Of a stretch of DNA of 64,000 nucleotides, positions 37,422 to 47,238 are shown in pieces (positions within the stretch are counted from its first letter, which is position 1; each line of letters opens with the position of its first letter). Position numbers and translations under genes: made by a program. The notes below the pieces were generated by a model that was given only the letters and a program-made list of their open reading frames with translations, made no database searches and was not told the origin of the DNA. The stretch comes from CAYUYM01 sp964449305 (lineage in GTDB: Bacteria; Bacteroidota; Ignavibacteria; SZUA-365; CAYQST01), in contig CAYUYM010000004.1 in the NCBI GenBank assembly GCA_964449305.1, positions 3,774 through 67,773 of the forward strand, in the 5' to 3' direction.

Positions 37422-39092
37422 ATGACCATGCAACGATCCGATTCACGACGGCGACACGCGGCCGGGGTGATGTCCACCCTGTCCGCCTTCGCGCTCATTC
37501 TTGCGCTGATGCTGTCGTCGTGCCACGATTCCGTCACCGATGTCAACAATCCCCCCGTGAACCCGACCGGCCAGAAGGGCGGCATCACCGGAAAGGTGCA
37601 CACCACCACCGGAGGCAACGCCTACAACGTCCAGGTCAGTGTCGGCTCGCTCACCACGTACACCGATTCCAAAGGCGAGTTCTACCTCGCCGACGTCCCG
37701 GTTGCAGACCGCGTGGTGGTGTCCTTCACCAGCGCCTCCCATGCCTTCAACCAGAAGATCACCGTGGTGAAGCCCGGGCGGGTCACCTTTGTAGAGGCGA
37801 CGATGGCCGGCATCGGTGTCACGCAATCCTTCAGCGCCACCACCGGTGCCACGGTGCAGACGCAGGGCGCCAAGGTGGCGATCCCCTCCAATGCCATCGT
37901 GGACAGCCGTGGCGCGGCATACACTGGCACCGTGCAGATGCAGGCCACCTGGTTCGATCCCTCCGGTCCCCTGTTCACCGGATGCTTCCCCGGAGAGTTC
38001 TCCGGCGTCCGCACCGACAATTCCGTGACGGACATCGAGTCCTTCGGCTTCATGACGGTGGAGCTGCGCAACGGCACGGAGAAGCTCCAACTCGCTCCGG
38101 GCGCGGTCGCCACGCTCACCTTCCCCGTGCCATCGACCATGCGCGCCAAGGCGCCCGCCACCATCCCCCTGTGGTACTACGACGAGACCGCAGGGAAGTG
38201 GGTGGAGCAGGGCACCGCCACACTCACCGGCACCACCTATGTCGGAACCGTGAGCCATTTCAGCTCGTGGAACTGCGATCAGCCCACGCAGACGTCCTTC
38301 CTCGAGGGACGCGTGGTGGACAGGAACGGCACCCCACTGAGCTTCGCCCGCGTGCAGAGCAGCGGCGTGGATTACACGGGTGCATCGGTGGTCCACACCG
38401 ATGACAACGGCTACTTCCGCCTGCCGGTGAAGTCCGCCTCCCAGGCGAAGGTCTGGGCCGGGTATTATCTCGCCTCCAGCACACCGGCCACCTTCACCAC
38501 ACCGGCGACGGGCGGCACGCTGAACATCGGCACCATCACCGTCCCCATCGACAGCATGAGCGTGTGCACCGTCATCGGCAGGGTGATTGACAACGGCGGC
38601 CTCCCGGTGAAGTACTGCTCCATCGCCCTGCTCGACAGCACCGGCAAGAGTCTCGACTTTGTCCAGACAAGCTCCGGATCGTTCAAGTTCTTCTGTGAGG
38701 TGGGCAGGTCCTACACGATCGTCCTGTATGGCGGCCGGCAGGACACCATGACCAACACGCGCATTTCATTCACCTGCCCGGGCACGGCGCAGACGGTGGA
38801 TCTCGGCACCATCACGCTCGACATCGGCGGCAGCACCATCGTTGGTCGCGTGGTCGACGCCTCCAGCAACCCCATCCCAAAGGCGTATCTCTATTCCTCC
38901 GAGTCGTCCAACCCGAATTCCGGCGGCAGCGTCGAGATGCAGACCGACTCCCTCGGGCGCTTCTCCCTGTGGGTGCGTCCCAACAAGACCTTCGATGTGC
39001 ACATCATCTTCAACAAGCTCACCAAGGTGGTCAGCATGACCTCCGGCAACCTCGGGGAGACGAAGAACGTCGGGGACATCACCCTTCCGTGA
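37422..39092 (+). CDS. Large surface lipoprotein with carboxypeptidase-regulatory-like beta domains
   Basis: This 556-aa lipoprotein has a lipobox LMLSSC (lipid Cys at about 34). Several beta-sandwich units follow: a regulatory-like domain (about 52-125, GGNAYNVQVSVGSLTTYTDSKG), a CILP/FAM171-like region (about 130-280, PSNAIVDSRGAAYTGTVQ) and three further regulatory-like repeats (about 290-556, each with GRVVD..G or similar). Such proteins bind or present other proteins at the outer membrane. AGGAGG lies just before the ATG at 37422. It is monocistronic and ends at a terminator. Confidence 0.8.
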   Translation: MTMQRSDSRRRHAAGVMSTLSAFALILALMLSSCHDSVTDVNNPPVNPTGQKGGITGKVHTTTGGNAYNVQVSVGSLTTYTDSKGEFYLADVPVADRVVVSFTSASHAFNQKITVVKPGRVTFVEATMAGIGVTQSFSATTGATVQTQGAKVAIPSNAIVDSRGAAYTGTVQMQATWFDPSGPLFTGCFPGEFSGVRTDNSVTDIESFGFMTVELRNGTEKLQLAPGAVATLTFPVPSTMRAKAPATIPLWYYDETAGKWVEQGTATLTGTTYVGTVSHFSSWNCDQPTQTSFLEGRVVDRNGTPLSFARVQSSGVDYTGASVVHTDDNGYFRLPVKSASQAKVWAGYYLASSTPATFTTPATGGTLNIGTITVPIDSMSVCTVIGRVIDNGGLPVKYCSIALLDSTGKSLDFVQTSSGSFKFFCEVGRSYTIVLYGGRQDTMTNTRISFTCPGTAQTVDLGTITLDIGGSTIVGRVVDASSNPIPKAYLYSSESSNPNSGGSVEMQTDSLGRFSLWVRPNKTFDVHIIFNKLTKVVSMTSGNLGETKNVGDITLP

Positions 39093-39120
39093 CACGGACA
39101 CCGTGACCATGACACCGGCG

Positions 39121-39149
39121 GCGGCGGGGATTCCCCGCCGCTGTTGTTT
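39121..39149 (+). terminator. Terminator of the CILP-like lipoprotein gene
   Basis: A 9-bp GC-only stem (39121-39129 with 39133-39141) has a 3-nt loop and is followed by TGTTGTTT. Confidence 0.7.
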
Positions 39150-39166
39150 CCGGCCTGATGGTGGCG

Positions 39167-39198
39167 TTGTCAACTCTCCTCCACACTTCGTACCTTTC
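39167..39198 (+). promoter_or_regulatory. Promoter of the small zinc-ribbon gene
   Basis: TTG (39167-39169), a 21-nt gap and TACCTTTC (39191-39198), 27 bp before the ATG. Confidence 0.5.
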
Positions 39199-39224
39199 CG
39201 GTGTCGAACAAAAGGAGGTGTCCC

Positions 39225-39407
39225 ATGCGAAAGATCTTCACCTGCGCGTGGTGCTTCGAGGTGAACGTCATCGATGTCGATCTGTCGGTCGGCGACGATC
39301 AGGAGTACACCGAGGAATGCCAGGTCTGCAGCCGGCCCAACACGATCCGTGTGCATATCGACGAGGAGAACCGGCGTGTCGACGTGGAGAATGAGGAGGA
39401 GGGATGA
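39225..39407 (+). CDS. Small CPXCG-like zinc-ribbon protein
   Basis: This 60-aa protein has two CxxC pairs (CAWC near residue 6 and CQVC near residue 33) and an acidic C-terminus. The spacing fits a single zinc ribbon like the CPXCG family, though the residues between differ. The role is unknown. The start at 39225 is fixed by AAGGAGGTG, one of the strongest Shine-Dalgarno sequences in the window. The frame could begin 8 codons earlier but that part has no such site. Confidence 0.8.
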   Translation: MRKIFTCAWCFEVNVIDVDLSVGDDQEYTEECQVCSRPNTIRVHIDEENRRVDVENEEEG

Positions 39408-39438
39408 ACACAGCATCCGGATGCGGGGGTTGTCCGGA

Positions 39439-39469
39439 TTGATGCAGGACGAAAATTCGCCTATCTTCG
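39439..39469 (+). promoter_or_regulatory. Promoter directly at the start of the NtrC-type gene (leaderless candidate)
   Basis: TTG (39439-39441), a 20-nt gap and TATCTTCG (39462-39469) form a good promoter. The ATG of the regulator begins 4 nt later (39473). Transcription starting at the usual distance would begin at or just after that ATG. Confidence 0.6.
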
Positions 39470-39472
39470 GGC

Positions 39473-40852
39473 ATGAAACCCGAACACATTTTCGTTGTCG
39501 ATGACGACATCACAACGCGCAGACTCCTGGAACACAGCATCGCCAAGCTTTGGGGCTATCGCACCAGTGCCTTCTCCAACGGCGAGGAATGCATCGAGAA
39601 TCTCGGCGAGCAACCGAGTCTCATCATCCTCGACATCATGATGGAGGGCATGACGGGCCTCGAAACACTGGAGCGGATCAAAGCCTACGATCCCCATCTC
39701 CCGGTCATCATGCTCTCGGCCCAGGAGAAGATTGATGTAGCCGTGGAGACGATGAAGCTCGGTGCGAAGGACTACTTCACCAAGCCCGTCAACCTCAAGC
39801 GCCTCGAGTTCGCCATCCGCAATGCGCTGGAAACCTACCAGCTCGCGGGGCGCGTGCAGCAGCTCCAGGAGACGCTGGAACGCACCTTCCATTTCGACAA
39901 CATCGTCACGAACTCGGGGGCCATGCAGAATGTCCTGAAACTGGTGGACAAGGCCTGCAACAGCGACATCTCCGTGCTGATCGAGGGGGAATCGGGCACA
40001 GGCAAGGAGCTCATCGCGCGGGCGATCCATTTCAACGGCAGGCGGAGCCAGCGCCCCTTTGTGGTGGTGAACTGCGCCGCGATCCCGCGCGAACTGCTGG
40101 AGAGCGAGTTCTTCGGGCATGAACGCGGGGCCTTCACTGGTGCGGTGACCCGCAAGATCGGCAAGTTCGAGCAGGCCCACACCGGCACCATTTTTCTCGA
40201 CGAGATCGGGGAGATGGAGGTGAGCCTCCAGGCCAAGCTCCTCCGCGTCATTCAACAGAAGCAGTTCGAGCGCGTCGGCGGCAACGAGGTGATCGAGACC
40301 GACGTGCGCATCATCTCAGCCACAAACCGGGATCTGCGTCAGGCGTCGGAGGACAACCTCTTCCGCGAGGATCTCTACTACCGCGTCGCCACCTTCCCCA
40401 TCAAGCTGCCGCCTCTGCGTGAGCGCCCGTCGGAAATCCCCCTGCTGGCCGAGCATTTCCTGCGCCTGTCGGAGCTCGCCGAGGGGCGTGAAGGCATGTC
40501 CATCGCCCCGGACGCACTTCAGGCGATGATGGCCTACCCCTGGCCAGGCAACATCCGCGAGCTGCGCAGCGTGATCGAGCGCGCCGTGCTCATCGCCGAC
40601 AGCACCGTCATCACCGTGTCCGACCTCCCGATGACGCTGCTCTCGCTGCGCAGGGAGCCCAGGCACGACGCGGGCCCGGTGCTGCGCTTCGCCAGCCGGT
40701 TCGACGTCGTCCCGCTCGAGCGCCTCAAGGCCGAGGCGGTGCGCCTCACGCTCCATCTCACCGACGGCAACATCGCCGAGTCGGCCAAGCTGCTCGACAT
40801 CGGGCGCACCACTCTCTACGACCTCATGAAGCGCCACGGCCTGACCGCCTGA
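39473..40852 (+). CDS. NtrC-type response regulator, sigma-54 activator
   Basis: This 459-aa protein has a receiver domain (1-120, phosphorylation site D54 in LIILDIMM). A sigma-54 AAA+ domain follows, with Walker A GESGTGKE (172-179), GAFTGA (219-224, contact with sigma-54) and Walker B IFLDEIGE. A Fis-type helix-turn-helix (about 430-455) closes the protein. It activates sigma-54 promoters when phosphorylated. No histidine kinase is adjacent and I saw no clear -24/-12 (GG-N10-GC) promoter in the window. No Shine-Dalgarno sequence precedes the start. Confidence 0.95.
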   Translation: MKPEHIFVVDDDITTRRLLEHSIAKLWGYRTSAFSNGEECIENLGEQPSLIILDIMMEGMTGLETLERIKAYDPHLPVIMLSAQEKIDVAVETMKLGAKDYFTKPVNLKRLEFAIRNALETYQLAGRVQQLQETLERTFHFDNIVTNSGAMQNVLKLVDKACNSDISVLIEGESGTGKELIARAIHFNGRRSQRPFVVVNCAAIPRELLESEFFGHERGAFTGAVTRKIGKFEQAHTGTIFLDEIGEMEVSLQAKLLRVIQQKQFERVGGNEVIETDVRIISATNRDLRQASEDNLFREDLYYRVATFPIKLPPLRERPSEIPLLAEHFLRLSELAEGREGMSIAPDALQAMMAYPWPGNIRELRSVIERAVLIADSTVITVSDLPMTLLSLRREPRHDAGPVLRFASRFDVVPLERLKAEAVRLTLHLTDGNIAESAKLLDIGRTTLYDLMKRHGLTA

Positions 40853-40892
40853 AGGCCGCCATCCCCACCCGTCCACCAACCATCGTCGTTCC

Positions 40893-43856
40893 ATGTCGCC
40901 TGCCTACTCCATGACACGTGTGTGCATCGCGGCCGTGGTTCTCACCCTCCGTCTCGCAGCACAACCCGCCTCCTCCCTCACCAGCCATGTCAATCCGTTC
41001 ATCGGCACCGGCGGGCATGGGCACACCTGGCCCGGCGCCGGCTGGCCCTTCGGCATGGTGCAGCTGAGTCCGGACACACGCGTCGAGGGCTGGGATGCCT
41101 GCGCCGGCTACCACGACAGCGACAACGCCATTCTCGGGTTCAGCCACACCCACCTCAGCGGCACCGGCGTGCCGGACTACGGCGACATCCTCCTCATGCC
41201 GCTCGCCGGCGACAAGATCCAGTGGTTCCGCAACAAGAGGCTCGACCGCAAGGCCGTCGCCGCACGCTTCAGTCACGAGAACGAGTCCGCCTCGCCGGGG
41301 TACTACTCCGTCACCCTTCAGAACAAAATCCGGGCCGAGCTCACCGTGACACCCCGCACCGGTGCGCACCGCTATTCCTACCCCCGGGGCCAGCGCCCCG
41401 CTGTGTTCATCGACCTCGCCCACGGCCTCGGTCCCGATGTGGTGAAGGAGGCCGCGTTCATGCTCACCAGCCCCACCGAGGTGGTCGGCCGGCGCATCTC
41501 GAGCGGCTGGGCGAAGGAGCAGCACGTCTACTTCGTGATCCGCTTCTCCGCAGACATCGTGGACGGCTTCCTCTACCGCAACCGCGAATACGTCAGCAGG
41601 AAGGACTCCATCTCGGGCACCGACATCGCCGCCGTCCTGCGCTTCGACGCCCGCACCGACAGCGTGCTCCAGGTGGCCGTCGGCATCTCGTCGGTGAGCA
41701 TCGACAACGCCCGCATGAACCTTGACCGCGAGCAACCCCGCTGGGCCTTTGCCGCGCTCCGCGGGCAGGCGGACAAGGCATGGGAGCGCGAACTCGGACG
41801 CATCCGCGTGGAGGGTGGCACGCCCGAGGAGATGACGACCTTCACCACCGCGCTCTATCACACCATGCTCACACCCAATCTCGCCAGCGATGTGGACGGA
41901 CGCTACCGTGGCATGGACGGACGCATCCACACGGCACGGGGCTTCGACATGTACTCCGTCTTTTCCCTGTGGGACACGTTCCGCGCCGAGCACCCGCTTC
42001 TCACCCTCATCGATCCGCAGCGCACGGGTGACTTCGTTGCCTCGCTCCTCGCGCGGTATGATGAATCCGGCGCGCTGCCGGTGTGGGAGCTTGCGGCCAA
42101 CGAGACCTGGTGCATGATCGGCTACCATTCCGTGCCCGTCATCGTCGATGCATGGATGAAGGGTGTGCGCGGCTTCGACGCCGGCAGGGCGCTGCGGGCC
42201 ATGATCGCCAGTGCATCGCTCGACCATTTTGGCATGGCAGCCTATCGGCGGCATGGTTTCATCCCCGGCGAGCTGGAATCCGAATCCGTGTCCAAGACGC
42301 TGGAATACGCCTACGACGACTGGTGCATTGCACGCTTCGCGGCAGCCATGAAACGCGACCGGGAGGCGCGCATCTTTCTTGAGCGCTCGCTGAGCTGGCG
42401 CAATGTGTTCGATCCGGTCACGGGCTTCATGCGGCCGCGCATGAATGGCGGCTGGGACACGCCGTTCGATCCGGCCATGGTGAACCACCACTTCACCGAG
42501 GCCAACAGCTGGCAGTACAGCTTCTTCGTCCCGCACGACGTGCAGGGCCTCATGCGCCTCATGGGCGGAAGGGCGCGCCTGCTCACGAAGCTCGACTCCC
42601 TTTTCTCCACCTCCGACAAGCTCACCGGCAGGCAGCAGGCCGACATCACCGGCCTCGTGGGGCAGTATGCACAGGGGAACGAACCGAGCCATCACGTCGC
42701 CTACCTGTTCGCGCTCGCCGGTGCGCCGTGGAAGACGCAGGCCATGGTGCGGCACATCATGGCCACGCTCTACACGCCCGCCCCCGACGGCCTCTGCGGC
42801 AACGACGACTGCGGCCAGATGTCCGCGTGGTATGTGATGAGCGCGCTCGGGTTCTATCCCGTGACGCCCGGCACCACGGATTACGTCATCGGCAGCCCCC
42901 TCTTCCGGTCCGCCACCATTTCACTTCCCAACCGGAAGAGCTTCGTGATCGAGGCCCCGGACAACGGGCCGCAGAACGTCCACATCGGATCGGCCACCCT
43001 CAACGGCGTCCCTCATCCCACATCCCTGCTGTCGCACGAGGCCATCGTGAACGGCGGTCGGCTCACACTCGCCATGCAGCCCGCCCCCGACACGCTCCGC
43101 TCCACGTCGGAAGCCGACTGCCCCGTCACCAGTGTGGACCTGCCATACGCCGCGGCCCCCGTCATCAGCGCACCGAGGCGCGTGTTCCAGGATTCGGTGC
43201 AGGTCTCCATCACGGGGGCGGGCAACATCAGCTGGGCGATCGACGGCGACCCCACAATGCCCGGTGCGCAGGCCTACCGCGAGCCCTTCACCGTGAACCG
43301 CACCTGCACCGTGTCGGCCGTCGTGCTCGGCTCCATGGGGGAGGTGAGCCACGTGACGACAGCCTCCTTCCTGCGGCACGTTCCCATCGGCACCATCGCC
43401 CTGCAGACGCGTTACAAGCCGCAGTACACCGCGGGGGGCGACAATGCCCTGATCGATGGTGTGCGTGGTGGTGTGGATTTCCGCACAGGCACCTGGCAGG
43501 GATACGAGGGGGACGACCTCATCGCCGTGGTGGATCTCGGCACCGGGACGACCATCGACAGCGTGTCGCTCGGCTGCCTGCAGGACAACAACTCCTGGAT
43601 CTTTTTCCCGACGCAGATCCAGTTCTCCTTCTCCACCGATGGGACGCAGTTTGCGCAGCCGCAGTCGGTGCGCATTGATGTGGATCCAAAGGCCGGGGGG
43701 GCGCTCATCCGCGAAGCACGGGCGGCGACACCCGGCGTGCATGCGCGGTATGTGAAGGTGTTCGCGAAGAACATGCGCACCTGCCCGGCATGGCACAAGG
43801 GCGCCGGCGGCCCGGCATGGCTCTTCGTGGACGAGCTCACCATCCACGCCCGGTGA
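40893..43856 (+). CDS. GH92 exo-alpha-mannosidase
   Basis: This 987-aa secreted enzyme has a signal peptide (about residues 7-29). The GH92 core (about 30-720) starts VNPFIGTGGHGHTWPGAGWPFGMVQ and contains YHDSDNAILGFSHTHLSGTG. Conserved acidic residues by family comparison are E536 in the TEANSWQYSFFVPHD segment and D638/D639 in GNDDCGQMSAWYVMSALGF. GH92 enzymes are calcium-dependent inverting alpha-mannosidases that trim mannose from N-glycans or yeast mannan. The C-terminal 150 residues (about 835-985) are a discoidin-like (F5/8 C) carbohydrate-binding domain. No T9SS signal is present, so it is probably periplasmic. It lies 6 bp before the next gene. Confidence 0.92.
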   Translation: MSPAYSMTRVCIAAVVLTLRLAAQPASSLTSHVNPFIGTGGHGHTWPGAGWPFGMVQLSPDTRVEGWDACAGYHDSDNAILGFSHTHLSGTGVPDYGDILLMPLAGDKIQWFRNKRLDRKAVAARFSHENESASPGYYSVTLQNKIRAELTVTPRTGAHRYSYPRGQRPAVFIDLAHGLGPDVVKEAAFMLTSPTEVVGRRISSGWAKEQHVYFVIRFSADIVDGFLYRNREYVSRKDSISGTDIAAVLRFDARTDSVLQVAVGISSVSIDNARMNLDREQPRWAFAALRGQADKAWERELGRIRVEGGTPEEMTTFTTALYHTMLTPNLASDVDGRYRGMDGRIHTARGFDMYSVFSLWDTFRAEHPLLTLIDPQRTGDFVASLLARYDESGALPVWELAANETWCMIGYHSVPVIVDAWMKGVRGFDAGRALRAMIASASLDHFGMAAYRRHGFIPGELESESVSKTLEYAYDDWCIARFAAAMKRDREARIFLERSLSWRNVFDPVTGFMRPRMNGGWDTPFDPAMVNHHFTEANSWQYSFFVPHDVQGLMRLMGGRARLLTKLDSLFSTSDKLTGRQQADITGLVGQYAQGNEPSHHVAYLFALAGAPWKTQAMVRHIMATLYTPAPDGLCGNDDCGQMSAWYVMSALGFYPVTPGTTDYVIGSPLFRSATISLPNRKSFVIEAPDNGPQNVHIGSATLNGVPHPTSLLSHEAIVNGGRLTLAMQPAPDTLRSTSEADCPVTSVDLPYAAAPVISAPRRVFQDSVQVSITGAGNISWAIDGDPTMPGAQAYREPFTVNRTCTVSAVVLGSMGEVSHVTTASFLRHVPIGTIALQTRYKPQYTAGGDNALIDGVRGGVDFRTGTWQGYEGDDLIAVVDLGTGTTIDSVSLGCLQDNNSWIFFPTQIQFSFSTDGTQFAQPQSVRIDVDPKAGGALIREARAATPGVHARYVKVFAKNMRTCPAWHKGAGGPAWLFVDELTIHAR

Positions 43857-43862
43857 TCCATC

Positions 43863-46800
43863 GTGGACCGCAGGAGCTTCCTCAAACGGACGACGACCGG
43901 GCTTGCCGCGGCGGGCCTGCTGAAGCCATTCGCCGCGGCCGCCGACACGGGTGAAGCGGACGCATCGCCCCCTGCACGCATCGCGCTGTTCCACGACCCC
44001 GGCTTTCCCACGGTGGATGGCTGCGTCACCGCGGCCGTGCTGCATGAGGCGCTCGGCGGGATGGACGTCCAGAGGCTCGACGCGCAGAGTCTGCGCACGC
44101 GCCTGACACCAGCGGCCTTCGACATCCTGGTGATGGCGCACGGCTCCGCCTTTCCGCTTTCCGCCTCCGACACCGTGCATGCCTTCCTCGCCGCGGGCGG
44201 GAGCTGGGTCCAGCTCGGCGGCGTCCCGCTTGCGCGTCCCGTGCGGCGCCGACGCGGCGCCTGGCGGGTGGATGACGCGACCGTGGTGCATCACCGCCGG
44301 CTCGGCATCACGCAGTCAGACACCGTTGACGTGACGTCCATCATGCAGGCCACCGTGGATCCGCTGCTGCCCCAGGGGCACGACGGGGCGTGGAATCCCA
44401 TCCGCGTCTTTCCTCTCCAGTGCATCCTCACCGAGGGGAGACACTTCCCGGACGAGGACGGCAGCGACGGCCCCCGCCACGCGCTCATCCGCCCGCTCGT
44501 GTCGCTCGCAGGCCCCGATGCGCGCAGCCTCGCCGCGCCGGTCGTGCTCATCGACCGCATCGCCGGGCACTTCGAGGGGGGACGCTGGGTCATCGCCGGC
44601 TACGAGGGCGCCATGTCGCCATCATGTCTGCGGGCCCTGCTTCGCATCGCCACCGACAGCCCCATCGACGCGCGCATCGCGCCGACCTACGCCTGCCATC
44701 ACGCGGGAGAGACGCCCGGTGTCCACGTGACCGCGTCGCTCCACGGACGGCGGGCGCTGTCACAGAGCGGCGATGCGCACATCACCGTGACCGATGAGGC
44801 GGGCCGTGTGCTGTGGACGCACGCGGTGTCCCTCGCACGCCGGCGTCAGCCGGGCCGTGTGATGTTCGAGGCGTCCGTGGCCCTGCCAGCGACGCTGGCC
44901 GCGCAGCTCGCCCCGGGGTACCACGAGGTGGACTGCCGCATCGATCTGCGCCAGCCCGACGCAGACACGCGTGTGACGCGCTGCACGACGGGCTTCTGGA
45001 TGGAGGACGCGGTGCTGTTCGCCTCGGGCTCCCCCGTGCGAATGGGGCATGACATGTTTGAGCGCGACGGCGCGCCCTTTCTTGTGACGGGCACAACGTA
45101 CATGGCCGGCGATGTGCACCGGCGCTTCCTGCTGGATCCGAACCCGGCGGTGTGGATGCGTGACATGGCTGCGATGACGGCCGCGGGCGTCACCATGCTC
45201 CGTACCGGCATCTGGACGGGGTGGCGACTCCACGCCGCAAACAACGGGCAGCCGCACGAGGCGGTGCTGCGTGCCTTGGAGGCCTTCATCCTCACCTGCC
45301 GCAGGCACGACCTGCCGCTGATCTTCACGTTCTTCTCCTTCCTCCCCGAGGCCTTCGGCGGCGACAACGCCTTCCTCGATCCGCGCGCCGTGGAGGGACA
45401 GAGCCGCTTTGTGCGCGGCATCGTGGAGCGCTGTCGCACGGCCCCCACGCTCCTGTGGGACTTCATCAACGAGCCCTCGTTCTGCTCGCCGAAAAAGCTG
45501 TGGCAGTGCCGCCCCAACGGTGACCGCCACGAGGTGGCAGCATGGAACGCCTGGCTGGCACGGCGCCACCCCGCCGAATCCGATCAGGAGCGTGCGGAGG
45601 ACATCGGCACGTCCTGGGGCTGCCTCACCTCATTGCCCGCCACCCTGCCCGATGAGGCCGACTTCAACGACGCCAACCTGCTCTGCCGGCGGCATCCGTT
45701 CAAGGCCCTGGACTACCGCCTCTTTGCGCAGCACGCCTTCACCGCATGGGCGGCAACCATGGCCGCCATCGTGCGCCGACACGGGCATCCGGAGCAGACC
45801 GTCACCGTTGGGCAGGACGAGGGTGGCACGCTGGAGCGCCCATCACCACAGTTCCACGCCGATGCGGTGGACTTCACCTGCGTCCACAATTGGTGGTTCA
45901 ACACGGACCTCGTGTGGGACAGCGTGATGACGGGTGTTCCGGGAAAACCGCACCTGGTGGAGGAGACGGGGGCGATGATGTATGAGACGATGGATGGAAT
46001 GCCGTGGAGAAGCGGGGAGGAGGTGTCCGCCCTTGTGGAGCGGAAGTTCATGATCTCCGCCTTCGTCAATGGAAGCGGCTTTGTCCAGTGGTGCTGGAAC
46101 ACGAACGTGTACATGGATTCCGACAATGAAGCGGCGATCGGCTTCCTGCGCGCCGATGGTTCGGCCAAGCCGGAGCTGCATGCGTTCATGCGCTTCGCCG
46201 CCTTTGCCGCGCGCATCGCCCCGCATCTGCGCGGAGCACGGAGGGATGATGTGCTCATGGTGATCCCGCATGCCAACATGTTCGCCACACGGAGCACGGC
46301 CATGGAGGCCACGCGGCGCGCCGTGCGCACCATGTGGCATGACTGCGGCATCCCGATGGCCGCCATCTCGGAGTACCGCGTCGCAGCGCTGACGGAGTCA
46401 CCACGGTTGTTCATCGTCCCCGCACCGCGTCTCATCAACGCCGCGGCATGGGAGGCGCTGCTCGGCTTCGTCTCGCGCGGGGCCGCACTGCTCCTCACCG
46501 GGCCGCTCGACCGCGACGACCACGGGCGCCCGGCGCGTCTGCTGGAGATGGCCGGGCTCACGGCCTCCACGGCCCGCGTCGGTGCCATGGAGGAGCTGCA
46601 CATCGGCGGTGTGCGCCATCTGCTGCCCTACACGGGTGAGAAGGTGCACCGCATCGAGAGGGGCGTGGACGGCCCCGTGGCGCTGGTGCGCAGCGTGTCG
46701 CATGGAGGGGGGCGCATCATCTGGTCGCCGCTTCCCGTGGAGCTTTCCGATGCCACGGAGCCGACAACAGCGCTGTACCGCCTTGCGCTGAAGGAGGCGG

Positions 46801-47030
46801 GCATCGAACCCGCGTTTCGCATCACGCCGGCCGTGCCGATCCTCGTCATCCCCCACAGCCACGACGGAGCGATGCTTTATGCCCTCGTGTCGGAGAGTGC
46901 GGAGGATGCCGACATCGAGCTCACCGACGCCGCCACAGGCTCAACGCACAGCATCCGCGTCCCCGCGCGGCGCACCGCCTGCGTCATCATCGACCGGACC
47001 ACCGGCGCGGAGCTCGCCCGGCTGGGGTGA
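43863..47030 (+). CDS. Large Tat-exported glycosidase, clan GH-A-like, family not assigned
   Basis: This 1055-aa protein starts at a GTG at 43863 and has a Tat signal (DRRSFLKRTTTGLAAAGLL). A Rossmann-like domain (about 35-130) and a beta domain follow. A TIM-barrel region (about 395-770) has clan GH-A features: E537 in LLWDFINEPSF (acid/base, NEP motif) and E700/E701 in HLVEETGAMMY (nucleophile). A GATase-like region (about 790-900) resembles the trimerisation domain of beta-galactosidases, and a beta domain closes the protein. It is only 6 bp after GH92. Beta-mannosidase is the inferred activity, because it would fit between alpha-mannosidase and glycosylasparaginase. Beta-galactosidase or mannanase are alternatives. 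Confidence 0.8.
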   Translation: MDRRSFLKRTTTGLAAAGLLKPFAAAADTGEADASPPARIALFHDPGFPTVDGCVTAAVLHEALGGMDVQRLDAQSLRTRLTPAAFDILVMAHGSAFPLSASDTVHAFLAAGGSWVQLGGVPLARPVRRRRGAWRVDDATVVHHRRLGITQSDTVDVTSIMQATVDPLLPQGHDGAWNPIRVFPLQCILTEGRHFPDEDGSDGPRHALIRPLVSLAGPDARSLAAPVVLIDRIAGHFEGGRWVIAGYEGAMSPSCLRALLRIATDSPIDARIAPTYACHHAGETPGVHVTASLHGRRALSQSGDAHITVTDEAGRVLWTHAVSLARRRQPGRVMFEASVALPATLAAQLAPGYHEVDCRIDLRQPDADTRVTRCTTGFWMEDAVLFASGSPVRMGHDMFERDGAPFLVTGTTYMAGDVHRRFLLDPNPAVWMRDMAAMTAAGVTMLRTGIWTGWRLHAANNGQPHEAVLRALEAFILTCRRHDLPLIFTFFSFLPEAFGGDNAFLDPRAVEGQSRFVRGIVERCRTAPTLLWDFINEPSFCSPKKLWQCRPNGDRHEVAAWNAWLARRHPAESDQERAEDIGTSWGCLTSLPATLPDEADFNDANLLCRRHPFKALDYRLFAQHAFTAWAATMAAIVRRHGHPEQTVTVGQDEGGTLERPSPQFHADAVDFTCVHNWWFNTDLVWDSVMTGVPGKPHLVEETGAMMYETMDGMPWRSGEEVSALVERKFMISAFVNGSGFVQWCWNTNVYMDSDNEAAIGFLRADGSAKPELHAFMRFAAFAARIAPHLRGARRDDVLMVIPHANMFATRSTAMEATRRAVRTMWHDCGIPMAAISEYRVAALTESPRLFIVPAPRLINAAAWEALLGFVSRGAALLLTGPLDRDDHGRPARLLEMAGLTASTARVGAMEELHIGGVRHLLPYTGEKVHRIERGVDGPVALVRSVSHGGGRIIWSPLPVELSDATEPTTALYRLALKEAGIEPAFRITPAVPILVIPHSHDGAMLYALVSESAEDADIELTDAATGSTHSIRVPARRTACVIIDRTTGAELARLG

Positions 47031-47172
47031 AGGGGCCAGGGAGGGGCCCGGAGAATGACGAATGGGCGGGGGAGGGGCACGACAGGTTCTTTCCGCCCTT
47101 GTGATGAAGGAATCATCCTGCCCATCGTGTCTGACTTCAGACCACGGCAGTCCCCACCAGCACTTCTCCACC

Positions 47173-47203
47173 TTGCGTGTCGGAAGGGGATTGCCTACCT
47201 TCG
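47173..47203 (+). promoter_or_regulatory. Promoter of the glycosylasparaginase gene
   Basis: TTG (47173-47175), a 20-nt gap and TACCTTCG (47196-47203), 35 bp before the ATG. This suggests the gene has its own promoter even though it follows the glycosidase pair. Confidence 0.55.
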
Positions 47204-47238
47204 GGCATTCCGTTGACATCCCCATCTCCGGAGGCCCC

